Below are positions 9,119-17,657 of a stretch of DNA of 64,000 nucleotides, piece after piece (within the stretch, counting starts at the first letter, position 1; each line of letters opens with the position of its first letter). This stretch comes from Sphingobacteriaceae bacterium. GTDB lineage: Bacteria; Bacteroidota; Bacteroidia; B-17B0; Aurantibacillaceae. The DNA is taken from assembly GCA_016715905.1 (NCBI GenBank), contig JADJXI010000017.1, positions 186,001 through 250,000 of the forward strand, in the 5' to 3' direction. The notes beneath the pieces are model-generated. The model was not told where the DNA came from, did no database searches, and saw nothing but the letters and a program-made list of their open reading frames with translations. The position numbers were made by a program, and so were the translations under genes.

Positions 9119-11091
9119 ACTCTTATTCCGATTAATAAAATATCATCTACTTGTTCATTTGTTCCCATCCACTGGATTAAATCATTTTTCAAAAACGTGC
9201 ATTGTTGAGTGGAATTTAAATCCTGTGATTCTAATATTTTTTCCTGTAATCTTTTGTATTTATATTTTTTTCCTTTGGGTCCACCAAACTGATCGGGCAT
9301 GCCATCGGTAAATACAAATAAAGTATCTCCTTTATTCGTTTTGATTTCATGGGTAGTAAAAGCCGTTGGATTTTCGACTAATCCAATGGGTTGTTTATTC
9401 CCCTTAATTTCTTCCATACCTTTAGTGTTAAAGTTTATTTTCCATACCGGATTGTTTGCCCCGGCCCATGTAAACTTTCCACCTTTCTTTTCTTTCACCA
9501 ACAATGAAATGTCCATTCCATCCTTTACATCTTGTCCGCTCTTTTTAAAAGTTTCTACCACCAATTCTCTGGTTTTATCTAATATTTTTCCTGGGTCACT
9601 TAAATCAAACTCCAAAACGCAACGGGATAAAGCGTTTGCACAAACCACACTTACTAACGCTCCGGGCACTCCATGTCCGGTACAATCTGCGGCCGCATAA
9701 AATACATGGGTGTTGGTGCTTTCAAAAAAGTAGAAATCCCCGGCTACTATATCTTTGGGTTGGTAATATAAAAAGCTTTGCGGAAATTCCTTTTGAATAT
9801 CTTCTTCTTTTGCTAAAATAGCATGTTGAATGCGTTGCGCGTAATGTATAGAATCCAAAATTTCTTTTTGTTTTTCATCAACCAAATGTTTTTGTTTTTC
9901 AATGATGCGCTTTTGCTGTCGGGTGACCTTTAAACGTTGTGACAAGACAAAAGAGAATAAGACAACCAGGATCAGGCCAATGGTAATGGAATATGTGATC
10001 ACGTTCAATTTCTTTTCTTTCTCTGCGGCAACTGCAAGGTCTTGTTCGTGCTTGGCTTTTAACCTGATGTTCTCCTTTTCTTTTTTCTCTGTTTCGTATT
10101 TGGTGGACATTTCAATGAGTTGCTTGGCGCGGGTTTGGGCAAGTAAAGAATCTTTTGCTGCAGCTGAAAGTTGAAAACACTCCAATGCTTTATCCAGATT
10201 ATTCTTCTCCTTGTAAATTTCTGAAAGCGAAGAATAAGCCTCCCGTTGATCATCAAAATCTCTGATAGCCTTGGATATGTTAATACTGCTATCTAAATAT
10301 TTGATAGCGTAATTAAGGTCCTTTTTGTCTTTGTATACCAAGGCGATGTTATGAAATGAAACAGCTATATTCTTTTGATCATTCATTTTACGGGAATAAT
10401 CAAGAAAAGTCTCCAGGTTCTTCAATGCTTCTTGGTATTTTCCTAATTCCTGATACATAACAGCAACATTGTTGAGTCCTTCCATAATCCGAGGAACATC
10501 ATTCAGTGATGTATATTCCTTTAAGCTTTCTTGAAAGTAGTCGATGGCTTTTTGTTTATTGCCTTGTCTGTAATACAATAGACCGATGCTACTGAGTGTG
10601 CCTGCATAGCCAACATGATATTTAATTTGCTTTGAAAATTCCAGACAATCCTCAAGTTGTTTCAGTGCCTTTTCAAATAGACCCTGCTCTTGATAAACCT
10701 GTCCAATATTTCCCATGACCATAACTTTGCCTTCATCATCTTTATATTGTTCAAATAAGTTTTGGGATTGAATATAATTCTCAAGGGCTACGTCGAACTT
10801 ACCGATCTCATAATAAGAAGTGCCCAAACAATTTAAAATATGCGCTACATATTTATCGTAACCCTTCTTTTTAGCCAATGCCAAACCTAAATCGCTGTAT
10901 CGATGTAAAGAATCAGGATTTAAAAAAACATACTTGTAACAAAGCACAGAATAGATCTCCATCTTATTCTTGGGATCATTTCTTAACAGGTTCTTTAAAG
11001 AATCTATGTTAGATTTCAATGCCTGACCTATCAGGAAAAGAAAAAGAAAAAAATAAACCCTGGACAGCTTTATTTTCATAGAATAGGACAA
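9115..11091 (-). CDS. TPR sensor protein with intact SpoIIE/PP2C phosphatase domain
   Basis: This is the only complete member of the TPR-phosphatase family in the window (658 residues). It has a signal peptide (1-25), six or more TPR units in the periplasm (about 40-330), a transmembrane helix (about 362-384, VITYSITIGLILVVLFSF), and a coiled coil leading into KEILDSIHYAQRIQ (about 410). A SpoIIE serine phosphatase domain ends the protein. Metal-binding acidic residues are visible in DIVAGDFYF, AADCTGHGVPGALVS, VFTDGMPDQFGG and VDDILLIG. Relatives such as SiaA dephosphorylate an anti-sigma-antagonist-like partner (SiaC). It probably converts a periplasmic signal into dephosphorylation of such a partner; the signal is unknown. 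Confidence 0.88.
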   Translation of the reverse strand: MSYSMKIKLSRVYFFLFLFLIGQALKSNIDSLKNLLRNDPKNKMEIYSVLCYKYVFLNPDSLHRYSDLGLALAKKKGYDKYVAHILNCLGTSYYEIGKFDVALENYIQSQNLFEQYKDDEGKVMVMGNIGQVYQEQGLFEKALKQLEDCLEFSKQIKYHVGYAGTLSSIGLLYYRQGNKQKAIDYFQESLKEYTSLNDVPRIMEGLNNVAVMYQELGKYQEALKNLETFLDYSRKMNDQKNIAVSFHNIALVYKDKKDLNYAIKYLDSSINISKAIRDFDDQREAYSSLSEIYKEKNNLDKALECFQLSAAAKDSLLAQTRAKQLIEMSTKYETEKKEKENIRLKAKHEQDLAVAAEKEKKLNVITYSITIGLILVVLFSFVLSQRLKVTRQQKRIIEKQKHLVDEKQKEILDSIHYAQRIQHAILAKEEDIQKEFPQSFLYYQPKDIVAGDFYFFESTNTHVFYAAADCTGHGVPGALVSVVCANALSRCVLEFDLSDPGKILDKTRELVVETFKKSGQDVKDGMDISLLVKEKKGGKFTWAGANNPVWKINFNTKGMEEIKGNKQPIGLVENPTAFTTHEIKTNKGDTLFVFTDGMPDQFGGPKGKKYKYKRLQEKILESQDLNSTQQCTFLKNDLIQWMGTNEQVDDILLIGIRV

Positions 11092-11173
11092 TTTAGGTAA
11101 AATTATTTTAATATTTGAAATAACTCATTATACTTGTATCAAATAAAACAAAGTTTAATTAAAATTTAAGATT

Positions 11174-11812
11174 ATGGCAAAAGGGATAGTAGTAAGAAAA
11201 CCGGCTGTAGGATCAGGTTCTACAATGGGTAAAATATCAGTAACTGACGGAGGCGGGTCAGCAGATCCAACAAGTCCGCCGATGGAAATTGGATCAACCT
11301 TTGAATTCAGAAATCCGGTTACGGCCAATGGAGAAGACGTGAATGTTGGCAATTTGGTGGAGTTTGAAACAGATGCGAATGGCGAGACCGTTGTTCTCTC
11401 TGTTTTAGATAAAGGAACGGTGATCACCAACTCCAACGAAAAAGTGGATGTGGCAGCGGGAACCAACGTATTAATAAACGGAACGGTTGATGGTAAAGTT
11501 ACAGTTAACGGAGGAACCCTGGTTGTTGCAGACGGTTCAAAAATATTGAGTAAAATAGAATCGGCTGTTGCCAATTCCACAGTTGTGGTAAGCGGAAGCA
11601 ATGTAGCTGCAAAAATTGATTTTAGTGCTGCGTCATCTCTTTCTGTTCAAAATTGCACCATCGAAGGAAAAGTTACTTCCGATGGAAGTTTGTACACGAC
11701 CATCCGTAATTGTGTAATTGAAGGATCTTTGGATGTCATTAACACCAATGAGTGTCATTGCTCAGGAAATACCGTTGAAGGAAAAACAAATACGCCAAAT
11801 AATAAGCCTTAA
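11174..11812 (+). CDS. Cytoplasmic beta-helix (bactofilin-like) protein, uncharacterised
   Basis: The 212-residue product has no signal peptide. Residues about 15-85 (MGKISVTDGGG to NVGNLVEFETDANGE) weakly resemble an OB-fold/cold-shock layout: Gly-rich strand, phenylalanine strand, then VG-x-x-VEFE. From about residue 90 onward there are short repeating strands with GTVDGKVTVNGG, GSKILSKIES and TIEGKVTSDG, the spacing of a right-handed beta-helix as in bactofilins. The C-terminus is polar (NTPNNKP). I cannot assign a function. It is divergent from the SpoIIE gene and is followed by a hairpin terminator. Polymer formation is only a possibility. Confidence 0.65.
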   Translation: MAKGIVVRKPAVGSGSTMGKISVTDGGGSADPTSPPMEIGSTFEFRNPVTANGEDVNVGNLVEFETDANGETVVLSVLDKGTVITNSNEKVDVAAGTNVLINGTVDGKVTVNGGTLVVADGSKILSKIESAVANSTVVVSGSNVAAKIDFSAASSLSVQNCTIEGKVTSDGSLYTTIRNCVIEGSLDVINTNECHCSGNTVEGKTNTPNNKP

Positions 11813-11830
11813 AAGCATAAATCAATTTTA

Positions 11831-11866
11831 AAAAAAATCCTTGTTTTATTACAGGGATTTTTTTTT
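11831..11866 (+). terminator. Intrinsic terminator after the beta-helix gene
   Basis: An AATCCTTGT arm (11837-11845) pairs with ACAGGGATT (11851-11859), with one G-T pair, around a 5-base loop. The arm is flanked by an A-run on the left and a T-run (about 11858-11866) on the right, so it could terminate both converging transcripts. The right arm overlaps the last codons and stop of the minus-strand membrane gene. Confidence 0.7.
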
Positions 11867-12496
11867 GCCTAATATTTTTTTAAGTAAATACACAAAACCC
11901 ATAATTAATATTGACCCCAGCCAAGCTAAACCCATATCTTTCTGAGCATCCCAAATATCTCCTTGTGTTCCTAAATACGCAATTCCCTCCTCCGGAAAAA
12001 ATAAATCGGCTACCGCCCACTCTATCACTTCATAAGCTCCGCTGAAAGAAAGTGTAATTTCGCAAGGCAAAATCCAACACACCCAAGACGGCCATTGAAA
12101 ATGATTTTGAAAATATTCACGCATGGGATAGGCCAATAAAAACCCAAAACTAAAATGCACAATGCGATCGTAGTGATTTCTTTCCAAATGAAATGTTTCT
12201 TTTAACCAATACCCGAACGGATTTTCAGCATAAGTATATTTAGCGCCATAAACATGAAGAAATAGATAAAGCGTGATAATTAAATAGGATAAATCAGAAA
12301 ACTTGAATTTTTTATACGAAACAAACAAACCAATCAAAAATAAAAAGGTGAGTGTGTTTTCAATCATCCAATTTGCCAAATTGGTAGTTCCGATTAAAGT
12401 TGATAGCCAGAAGACTATGAAAAGCGTTATACTAACTTGCAGAAGTCTGTTAACTTTAAATGGAACACGTTCAATAGAAGAAGCGGTGCTAATCAT
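11849..12496 (-). CDS. YjdF-like (DUF2238) integral membrane protein
   Basis: The 215-residue product has about six transmembrane helices. It has the DUF2238 signatures NHYDRIVHFSFGFLLAYP (about residues 110-127) and GTQGDIWDAQKDM (about 180-192). It matches the E. coli inner-membrane protein YjdF in length and motif order. The biochemical role of the family is unknown. The histidine, acidic and arginine residues in the membrane-facing motifs are the best-conserved part. Its last codons overlap the terminator of the converging gene. Confidence 0.8.
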   Translation of the reverse strand: MISTASSIERVPFKVNRLLQVSITLFIVFWLSTLIGTTNLANWMIENTLTFLFLIGLFVSYKKFKFSDLSYLIITLYLFLHVYGAKYTYAENPFGYWLKETFHLERNHYDRIVHFSFGFLLAYPMREYFQNHFQWPSWVCWILPCEITLSFSGAYEVIEWAVADLFFPEEGIAYLGTQGDIWDAQKDMGLAWLGSILIMGFVYLLKKILGKKKSL

Positions 12497-12518
12497 TTTC
12501 AGAAAAAATTAATACGAA

Positions 12519-12683
12519 TTATTTCTTCACCATGTGCTCGGCCAACATGCGTATTTTTTCAACCAAATACATTTTTTTAATGCCGGAAATCTTAGGATTA
12601 GTTAATTCCTTTTTAAGTTTAATAGTGAGTTTATCGATTTTACTTAGGCGCCCCATACAACTAAGATAGGTAATAGAACGCAT
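12519..12683 (-). CDS. Possible small basic protein (54 aa)
   Basis: A short frame from ATG 12681-12683 to the stop at 12519-12521 encodes a lysine-rich, mostly helical peptide with no signal. An internal ATG at 12654-12656 (beginning MGRLSKIDKL) would give 45 residues. It lies in the 284-base gap between the YjdF-like gene and the S46 peptidase, reading the same way as both. The composition is protein-like (hydrophobic residues spaced i, i+3/4), but I recognise no family. The rest of the gap shows nothing clear. Confidence 0.4.
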   Translation of the reverse strand: MRSITYLSCMGRLSKIDKLTIKLKKELTNPKISGIKKMYLVEKIRMLAEHMVKK

Positions 12684-12780
12684 TTAACAAAATAATCTCC
12701 TTTGGGTTAATTAAAAACGATTTAAATGCAGTTAAGTGGAATGGTTTAACTCACTTACGCATTAACCTAAATTTAGAAGT

Positions 12781-14946
12781 TTATTGCCTCACCAGCGTTA
12801 ATTCATTGATGATATTAGTGGCCCCGCCTAATTTATCAATGACAAATAATACAAAGCGAATGTCTACATTAATGGTACGCGTGAGATTCTTATCCAATGC
12901 AATTTTATGCCCCAAAGCTTCGTAGTTACCGTCAAAACATAAACCAATAAGTTCGCCTTTGGCATTCATGATGGGTGATCCTGAATTACCGCCGGTTATA
13001 TCATTTGAAGTAATAAAGCCTACCACAATATCATTATGAACTTTATCGATGTATTGCCCATAATCCTTTTTCTCTATCAATTCCATCAATTTAGCCGGAG
13101 CATCAAATTCATAATCGCCCGGTTTATATTTTTCTTTTAATCCCCTTAAAGTAGTTACATAATCATACTTCACACCATCACGTGGAGAATAAGAACCAAC
13201 CGTGCCGTATGAAACGCGCATGGTTTGATTGGCATCCGGATAAATAGCCTGACCTTTTTTCATTTCATTTACCCCCTTTAAATACTTGTGTTCCAATAAA
13301 TATTTCTGCGCGTTGAATTCATTAAAATATTTATTGTAATTATCAAAGTAATTATCATTAAAAGATGAGGCAACTGCATAGGCCGGGTCGCTTTTTAGCG
13401 CACTAACACTTGGATTAGCTATAAATTCATTCCACTTATCTTTATTCAAAAAGATTGTTTTTTCAAACACATTTTTGGCAAATTTCTCGTAGGTTTCTTC
13501 CCAATCTAATTTTCCATAATCTGCTTCCAGTTTAGTAAAAAACTCATTTGGTTTTTGCGATGCTGGGATATCCTTATAAAACATTTTTAAAACAGCCGAT
13601 AATATACACTCATCCGATTTAATATTTTCAGATTCCATAAAATGATCATGAGCTGATTTTACGGCTGCAATTAATTTATTTTTTTGTTCATCCGTGGATT
13701 TTTCATTCGCTAATGTTTGTTCCAACTGTTTTAAGGAAGCCGCAAAGGATATTAATGGTGAACCGTTAATACCTTCCATAATATACATTCGATGCTTAGC
13801 AAATGGCGTCCACATTTCGTACGCATCAGCAAAATTCTTAAATAGATTATCGTATTCCGGTTTTCCTTTGGCCCAGACTTCAAAAGCTGCTTCATCTTTT
13901 TGCTTTTGCTCGTACACTTTTAATTTGGTGAGTTGTTTGGCCTCACCGTCAAAAAACTTCCAATAGTTAGCAATAGAGGCATAATTGCTACCAATTTGAA
14001 TTTTTACGGCCGGGTCTTTAATCATTTCAGCAAACATGCATTTTAATCTAACGTCTCTTAAATTTACGATGCTTGGATTATCAATTTCAACCTTTAACTT
14101 AACGCCATAAGATGTTTCGTAACGGTTTGTGCTTCCGGGGTAACCAAACACCATGGCAAAATCACCATCTTTTATTCCTTTTAATGAAACCGCCAAATGA
14201 CGTTTAGGAATAAAGGGAACATTATCTTTTGAATATTCGGCAGGCTTTCCGTCTTTGCCCATATAAATTCTGAATACGGAAAAATCGCCGGTATGGCGTG
14301 GCCATTCCCAATTATCCGTATCTCCGCCAAATTTTCCAATGCTTTCCGGCGGAGTTCCAACTAATCGGATGTCTTTATACCGCTGATAAGTAAATTGTAA
14401 AAACTGATTTCCTTTAAAAAAAGAATTTATTCTAACTTCATATTCACTTCCTTCCGAAGCTTTTTTACTCATTTCCATTAAAATTCCGTTTAGCTTACTG
14501 GAAATTTCATTGGGAGGAATATTTTTTATTGCTTCTTCTACTTTTGCTGTTACATCTTCAATTTTAACCAAAAACTGAACCGTTAAACCTTTTGACGGAA
14601 TTTCTTCTCCTTTTGATTTAGCCCAAAAGCCATCGCGTAAATAATTATGACTGGTTGAGCTGGCTGCCGCAATGGCTTCATATCCGCAATGGTGATTGGT
14701 AAACACTAAGCCTTCCTTACTAACGATTTCGGCCGTGCAGCCTCTGCCAAATAATAAAATAGCATCTTTTAAACTGTTTGTGTTTGCACTATACAATTGT
14801 TCCTTGGTCATTTTTAATCCGCGCTTCACCATGTTGGCGTATACTTTTTCGCCGAGTAAATGAACCAAAAACATGCCTTCATCCGCTTTAAAAGAAACTG
14901 AGTTAAACAGCAACACAAAACTTAATAATACGCTTAGCTTTTTCAT
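12781..14946 (-). CDS. S46 family dipeptidyl-peptidase (DPP7-like)
   Basis: This 721-residue secreted serine peptidase removes dipeptides from peptide N-termini in the periplasm. A signal peptide (1-21) is followed by the trypsin-like fold with catalytic His in TNHHCG (residues 85-86), Asp in the DNWEWPRHTGDF region (about 225-236) and Ser in GGNSGSP (about 655). An alpha-helical cap is inserted between them (about 290-560). The residue that separates DPP7 from DPP11 lies in FDGNYE: Gly here, as in DPP7 (preference for hydrophobic P1), rather than the Arg of DPP11 (acidic P1). The substrate class is inferred from this one residue. Such enzymes feed amino acids to peptide-using Bacteroidota. 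Confidence 0.9.
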   Translation of the reverse strand: MKKLSVLLSFVLLFNSVSFKADEGMFLVHLLGEKVYANMVKRGLKMTKEQLYSANTNSLKDAILLFGRGCTAEIVSKEGLVFTNHHCGYEAIAAASSTSHNYLRDGFWAKSKGEEIPSKGLTVQFLVKIEDVTAKVEEAIKNIPPNEISSKLNGILMEMSKKASEGSEYEVRINSFFKGNQFLQFTYQRYKDIRLVGTPPESIGKFGGDTDNWEWPRHTGDFSVFRIYMGKDGKPAEYSKDNVPFIPKRHLAVSLKGIKDGDFAMVFGYPGSTNRYETSYGVKLKVEIDNPSIVNLRDVRLKCMFAEMIKDPAVKIQIGSNYASIANYWKFFDGEAKQLTKLKVYEQKQKDEAAFEVWAKGKPEYDNLFKNFADAYEMWTPFAKHRMYIMEGINGSPLISFAASLKQLEQTLANEKSTDEQKNKLIAAVKSAHDHFMESENIKSDECILSAVLKMFYKDIPASQKPNEFFTKLEADYGKLDWEETYEKFAKNVFEKTIFLNKDKWNEFIANPSVSALKSDPAYAVASSFNDNYFDNYNKYFNEFNAQKYLLEHKYLKGVNEMKKGQAIYPDANQTMRVSYGTVGSYSPRDGVKYDYVTTLRGLKEKYKPGDYEFDAPAKLMELIEKKDYGQYIDKVHNDIVVGFITSNDITGGNSGSPIMNAKGELIGLCFDGNYEALGHKIALDKNLTRTINVDIRFVLFVIDKLGGATNIINELTLVRQ

Positions 14947-15068
14947 GGTAGTATCCTAAAAAATTACGTTGCAAAAATACAGTTCAAGGTCAATTTTTCT
15001 AAATTTTTAGATGAATATCCCCCAATATAGGGGGAATTTTAGCGCAAAGGCTAAAAATAGCCGACAAA

Positions 15069-15599
15069 TTACTTGTAAACGAGCTTACTCTTACGAAGAA
15101 AAGCACTGAATTTTTTTATTTCGGAGTCGGTGAAATGACGTTTTTTTACGGTAATGATGCTGCTGTAAATTCCATTTTTACCAATTGTTAGATGAAGTAT
15201 TTGAGAATCGGCGGCTTTTTCGGCACTTACTTCGGGCACATCCATATAAAAAAGTATCCAGTTTTTTTTGGTATTTTCATTTTTAGCTATAAAATGAAGT
15301 TGTGCCTGAGAAAATAAATTTCTGGTTTGGTAAAACATTTTATACATAAGGGTATCTAGGGGCATATCCTCCACATTTTTATAGTGGGTAGTATTTCCCA
15401 AAACGCTCCAATTATCAATAGTTTCGTTTGGCGGTGTGTACAATTGAACCGTAAACGCGGGCATTTCATTATCCTGTATAAGGTGCCAGGATTTATCCTT
15501 TAACCAGTTTAATTCATAAACTTCTTTTTTCTGGGTTTGAGCAAAAAACAAATTGGAAGCGAATAACAAATAAATTAAAATAAAACTATATTTTTTCAT
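15069..15599 (-). CDS. Secreted hypothetical protein
   Basis: The 176-residue product has a clear signal peptide (residues 1-20, ending LFFAQ). The remainder is a mix of beta-strands with aromatic residues (FTVQLYTPP, WILFYMDVPE, LHLTIGKNGIYSS) and a basic C-terminus. No family is recognised. It is the last ordinary gene before the accessory island and is transcribed away from it. It is probably periplasmic. Confidence 0.6.
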   Translation of the reverse strand: MKKYSFILIYLLFASNLFFAQTQKKEVYELNWLKDKSWHLIQDNEMPAFTVQLYTPPNETIDNWSVLGNTTHYKNVEDMPLDTLMYKMFYQTRNLFSQAQLHFIAKNENTKKNWILFYMDVPEVSAEKAADSQILHLTIGKNGIYSSIITVKKRHFTDSEIKKFSAFLRKSKLVYK

Positions 15600-15639
15600 G
15601 GCAGGTTTAAAGGTAGTGAATTTATAAAATTGGATGTGC

Positions 15640-15668
15640 TTGCCATTATTAATTTTCTTATATCTTTG
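15640..15668 (+). promoter_or_regulatory. Candidate Bacteroidota promoter reading into the cassette array
   Basis: TTG at 15640-15642, an 18-base spacer, then TATCTTTG at 15661-15668. This fits the Bacteroidota consensus (TTTG, 17-23 bases, TAnnTTTG). Transcription would start near 15675, just before the palindrome and the first GTTAGGC site. That is the position of the Pc promoter that drives cassettes in integrons. No gene other than the cassettes lies immediately downstream. Confidence 0.45.
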
Positions 15669-15677
15669 AGTAAGCTA

Positions 15678-15736
15678 AAACAAATGCTTATAATTATTTG
15701 TAAGCGTTTGTTTATGCGGTTAGCGGGAAGTTAGGC
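15678..15736 (+). other. Left boundary recombination-like site of the cassette array
   Basis: A 13-base stem (AAACAAATGCTTA 15678-15690 pairing with 15701-15713, one mismatch) is followed by a GTTAGCGGGAA stretch and GTTAGGC at 15730-15736. GTTAGGC fits the integron core GTTRRRY. It is complementary to GCCTAAC at 22112-22118, the far end of the first unit. It could be an attI-like site or the R' half of an upstream attC. Between 15600 and 16057 I see only this site, the promoter above and the hairpin below; no convincing gene. Confidence 0.5.
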
Positions 15737-15838
15737 AACATTGCTAAACAGACCCGACAGTAAAAGGGGCGACACATTTTCGGCAGACAATTTCACGGTA
15801 ATTTGACTGAGATGACAGAAAAGCAAAAGCCGACCCTT

Positions 15839-15996
15839 CAGAGATTTTTTATTTGATTTTTGCCGACACACAATTTTTTGTCATAGTTTTTGAGCCCACG
15901 CTTCCTTTAGCACATTTGCAGGTTAGTTTTTAAAATGCGTAGGGGAAATTACGCATTTTAAAAACTTGCTTCGCACCACCTGCAAAAGAGCTAAAG
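15839..15996 (+). repeat. Left end repeat of unit 1: inverted motif plus nested hairpin
   Basis: A 23-base CAGAGA/ATTTGA motif (15839-15861) has a nearly identical copy in opposite orientation at 22013-22037, the other end of unit 1. Inside it lies a large palindrome. The outer arms 15905-15923 and 15978-15996 pair 17 of 19 (CTTTAGC to GCAGGT). The inner arms 15927-15941 and 15950-15964 pair perfectly over 15 bases around an 8-base loop. A related hairpin with the same TTTAGCACATTTGC core is at 21921-21965. Confidence 0.65.
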
Positions 15997-16057
15997 CCCA
16001 CCACACTATCAAAAACATACGCCAAAAAATTTACCCACCCTCTTAACAATAATAAGC

Positions 16058-17266
16058 ATGATAAAACGACCAAATCCTTCATTGGAAAACTTAACGCAAC
16101 TTGTAATTGAAAATCAAAAGAAAATAATAAATAAACTGCTTGAAACAATTGATATTTATAAAGATATCTTAAAAAGAAACGGATTATATAAAGTGTATAA
16201 TCATTTAACAGTAGAAGAAAAACAAAAAATAGTGAATATCATAGGAAATGCAAGCGGTTCTAAAAGGACATTAATTAAACAATTCCGCATAGGCCGATCT
16301 TCATACTATGAGTGGGAAAAAGAACTTAAAGAACATCCCGATGGAAGTACACTAAGTGGTAATCGAAAAAGAAAATTTGAAAAGGACGAATATAAAGAAG
16401 CAATATTTTCAATTCTTCACTCTCCTCCAAAAGACTACGGCTTTAATAGAACGACTTGGCGTATTCCAGATATCCATGCTGCTATGAGATCAAAAAATCT
16501 ATCAATTGGAAAAAATTACATCATAAGAATTATCAAAAATCAAGGATTCAGGTTTAGGACTGCTAAAAAAGTATTGACAAGTACTGATCCTGAGTATAAA
16601 GAAAAGCTCAAACAAATTACTGCCATCCTTTCTACATTGGGACCAAATGAAAAATTCTTTTCTATTGATGAATATGGTCCATTTGCAATAAAAATGCAAG
16701 GTGGAAAATCCAGAGTTTTACCAGGACAAGGGAAAATAATTCAACAATTTCAAAAAAGCAAAGGATGGCTAATAATGACTGGTGCATTAGAATTATCAAC
16801 TAACCAAATGACTCATTTTTATTCTACAAAAAAAGATACTGATGAAATGATTAGGCTTCTTGATATATTAGTATCAAAATATTCAGATCAAGATTGCATT
16901 TACTTCTCTTGGGATGCAGCATCTTGGCATGCATCAAAAAAACTTTACGAAAAAGTTGAAGAAAATAACAAAAGAAAACAAAAACCAAAAGTTAAACTTG
17001 CTCCGCTACCCGCTTGTGCACAATTTTTAAATGTAATAGAATCTGTTTTTAGTGGAATGTCAAGGGCGATTATTCATAATAGTAATTACCAATCTGTAGA
17101 AGAATGCAAGCAGGCAATAAATAGGTACTTTGAAGAAAGGAATACTTTCTACCAAAATAACCCCAAAAGAGCAGGGAATAAACTTTGGGGGAAAGAAAGA
17201 GTAGCGCCTAAATTCAGCGAAAGCAATAATTGTAAAGACCCTAAATATCTTCATAATTTCAAATAA
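16058..17266 (+). CDS. IS630-type DDE transposase
   Basis: The 402-residue product has an N-terminal helical region with a helix-turn-helix-like stretch (about 50-90). An RNase-H-fold catalytic core with D204 (FFSIDEYGPF), D286 (YFSWDAASWH) and E328 (FLNVIESVF) follows, the IS630/Tc1-mariner triad in order. All catalytic residues are intact and there is no frameshift. I could not find the short terminal inverted repeats or the TA duplications that a free IS630 element would show. It may therefore be a resident gene of the unit, or an IS whose ends have decayed. It is the first gene of unit 1 and lies directly after the left hairpin. Confidence 0.82.
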   Translation: MIKRPNPSLENLTQLVIENQKKIINKLLETIDIYKDILKRNGLYKVYNHLTVEEKQKIVNIIGNASGSKRTLIKQFRIGRSSYYEWEKELKEHPDGSTLSGNRKRKFEKDEYKEAIFSILHSPPKDYGFNRTTWRIPDIHAAMRSKNLSIGKNYIIRIIKNQGFRFRTAKKVLTSTDPEYKEKLKQITAILSTLGPNEKFFSIDEYGPFAIKMQGGKSRVLPGQGKIIQQFQKSKGWLIMTGALELSTNQMTHFYSTKKDTDEMIRLLDILVSKYSDQDCIYFSWDAASWHASKKLYEKVEENNKRKQKPKVKLAPLPACAQFLNVIESVFSGMSRAIIHNSNYQSVEECKQAINRYFEERNTFYQNNPKRAGNKLWGKERVAPKFSESNNCKDPKYLHNFK

Positions 17267-17288
17267 TCAATTGTTAATAATTATTCAT

Positions 17289-17318
17289 TGACAATTCAAA
17301 TTCTTTTAATACTTTTGG
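17289..17318 (+). promoter_or_regulatory. Promoter of the restriction-modification operon
   Basis: TTG at 17289-17291, a 19-base spacer and TACTTTTG at 17311-17318. The -7 box matches the Bacteroidota consensus TAnnTTTG fully and the spacing is ideal. The controller gene starts 31 bases downstream. Confidence 0.6.
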
Positions 17319-17331
17319 ACATTAGTTGTCA
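17319..17331 (+). promoter_or_regulatory. Possible C-box operator for the controller protein
   Basis: GACATTAGTTGTC is an imperfect palindrome (GACA, 5 bases, TGTC) immediately after the -7 box, so a bound repressor would block initiation. It is followed by AAGTC, and a related GACAATTC lies upstream at 17291. Controller proteins of restriction systems bind GACT/AGTC-type boxes, so autoregulation is likely but inferred. Confidence 0.35.
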
Positions 17332-17348
17332 AGTCAAATACATACAAA

Positions 17349-17657
17349 TTGAAAAGAATAGGCGAAATAATTAGGGAATTGAGAGAACAGAAATCTCTTT
17401 TACTCAGACAAGTTGCTGCGGAAATAGAAATTGACCAAGCCTTGCTAAGTAAAATTGAGCGAAACGAAAGAATGCCCACAAGAGACCACATAAAACGGTT
17501 TGCAAAATTTTTCGGCAAAGACGAGAACGAACTACTTGTTGCATTTCTAAGTGACAAATTAGTTTATGAAGTACAAGACGAAGAAGTAGCTTTAAAAGCT
17601 ATGCAGGTGGCAGAAAGAAAAATTAATTATATCATCAAAAACAAAAATGGTAAATAA
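17349..17657 (+). CDS. XRE-family controller (C) protein of the R-M system
   Basis: This 102-residue protein has an N-terminal helix-turn-helix of the XRE/Cro type (about residues 1-60, with LRQVAAEIEIDQALLSKIERN as core) and a helical tail. The start is TTG (17349-17351); no ATG is available before the HTH. The end overlaps the methyltransferase start by 11 bases, so translation is coupled. Small HTH proteins at this position time the expression of restriction versus modification enzymes. The promoter and a palindromic operator lie directly upstream. The role is inferred from fold and position. Confidence 0.78.
   Translation: MKRIGEIIRELREQKSLLLRQVAAEIEIDQALLSKIERNERMPTRDHIKRFAKFFGKDENELLVAFLSDKLVYEVQDEEVALKAMQVAERKINYIIKNKNGK

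Noticed and set aside
11155..11601. A 148-codon frame opposite to the beta-helix gene
   Set aside because: Its product is Thr/Pro/Ser low-complexity, a mirror of the strand repeats on the plus strand; the plus-strand gene has the terminator and protein-like composition.
15930..16148. A minus-strand frame over the left hairpin
   Set aside because: It spans the palindrome and the start of the transposase gene; composition is due to the repeat and there is no homolog-like motif.
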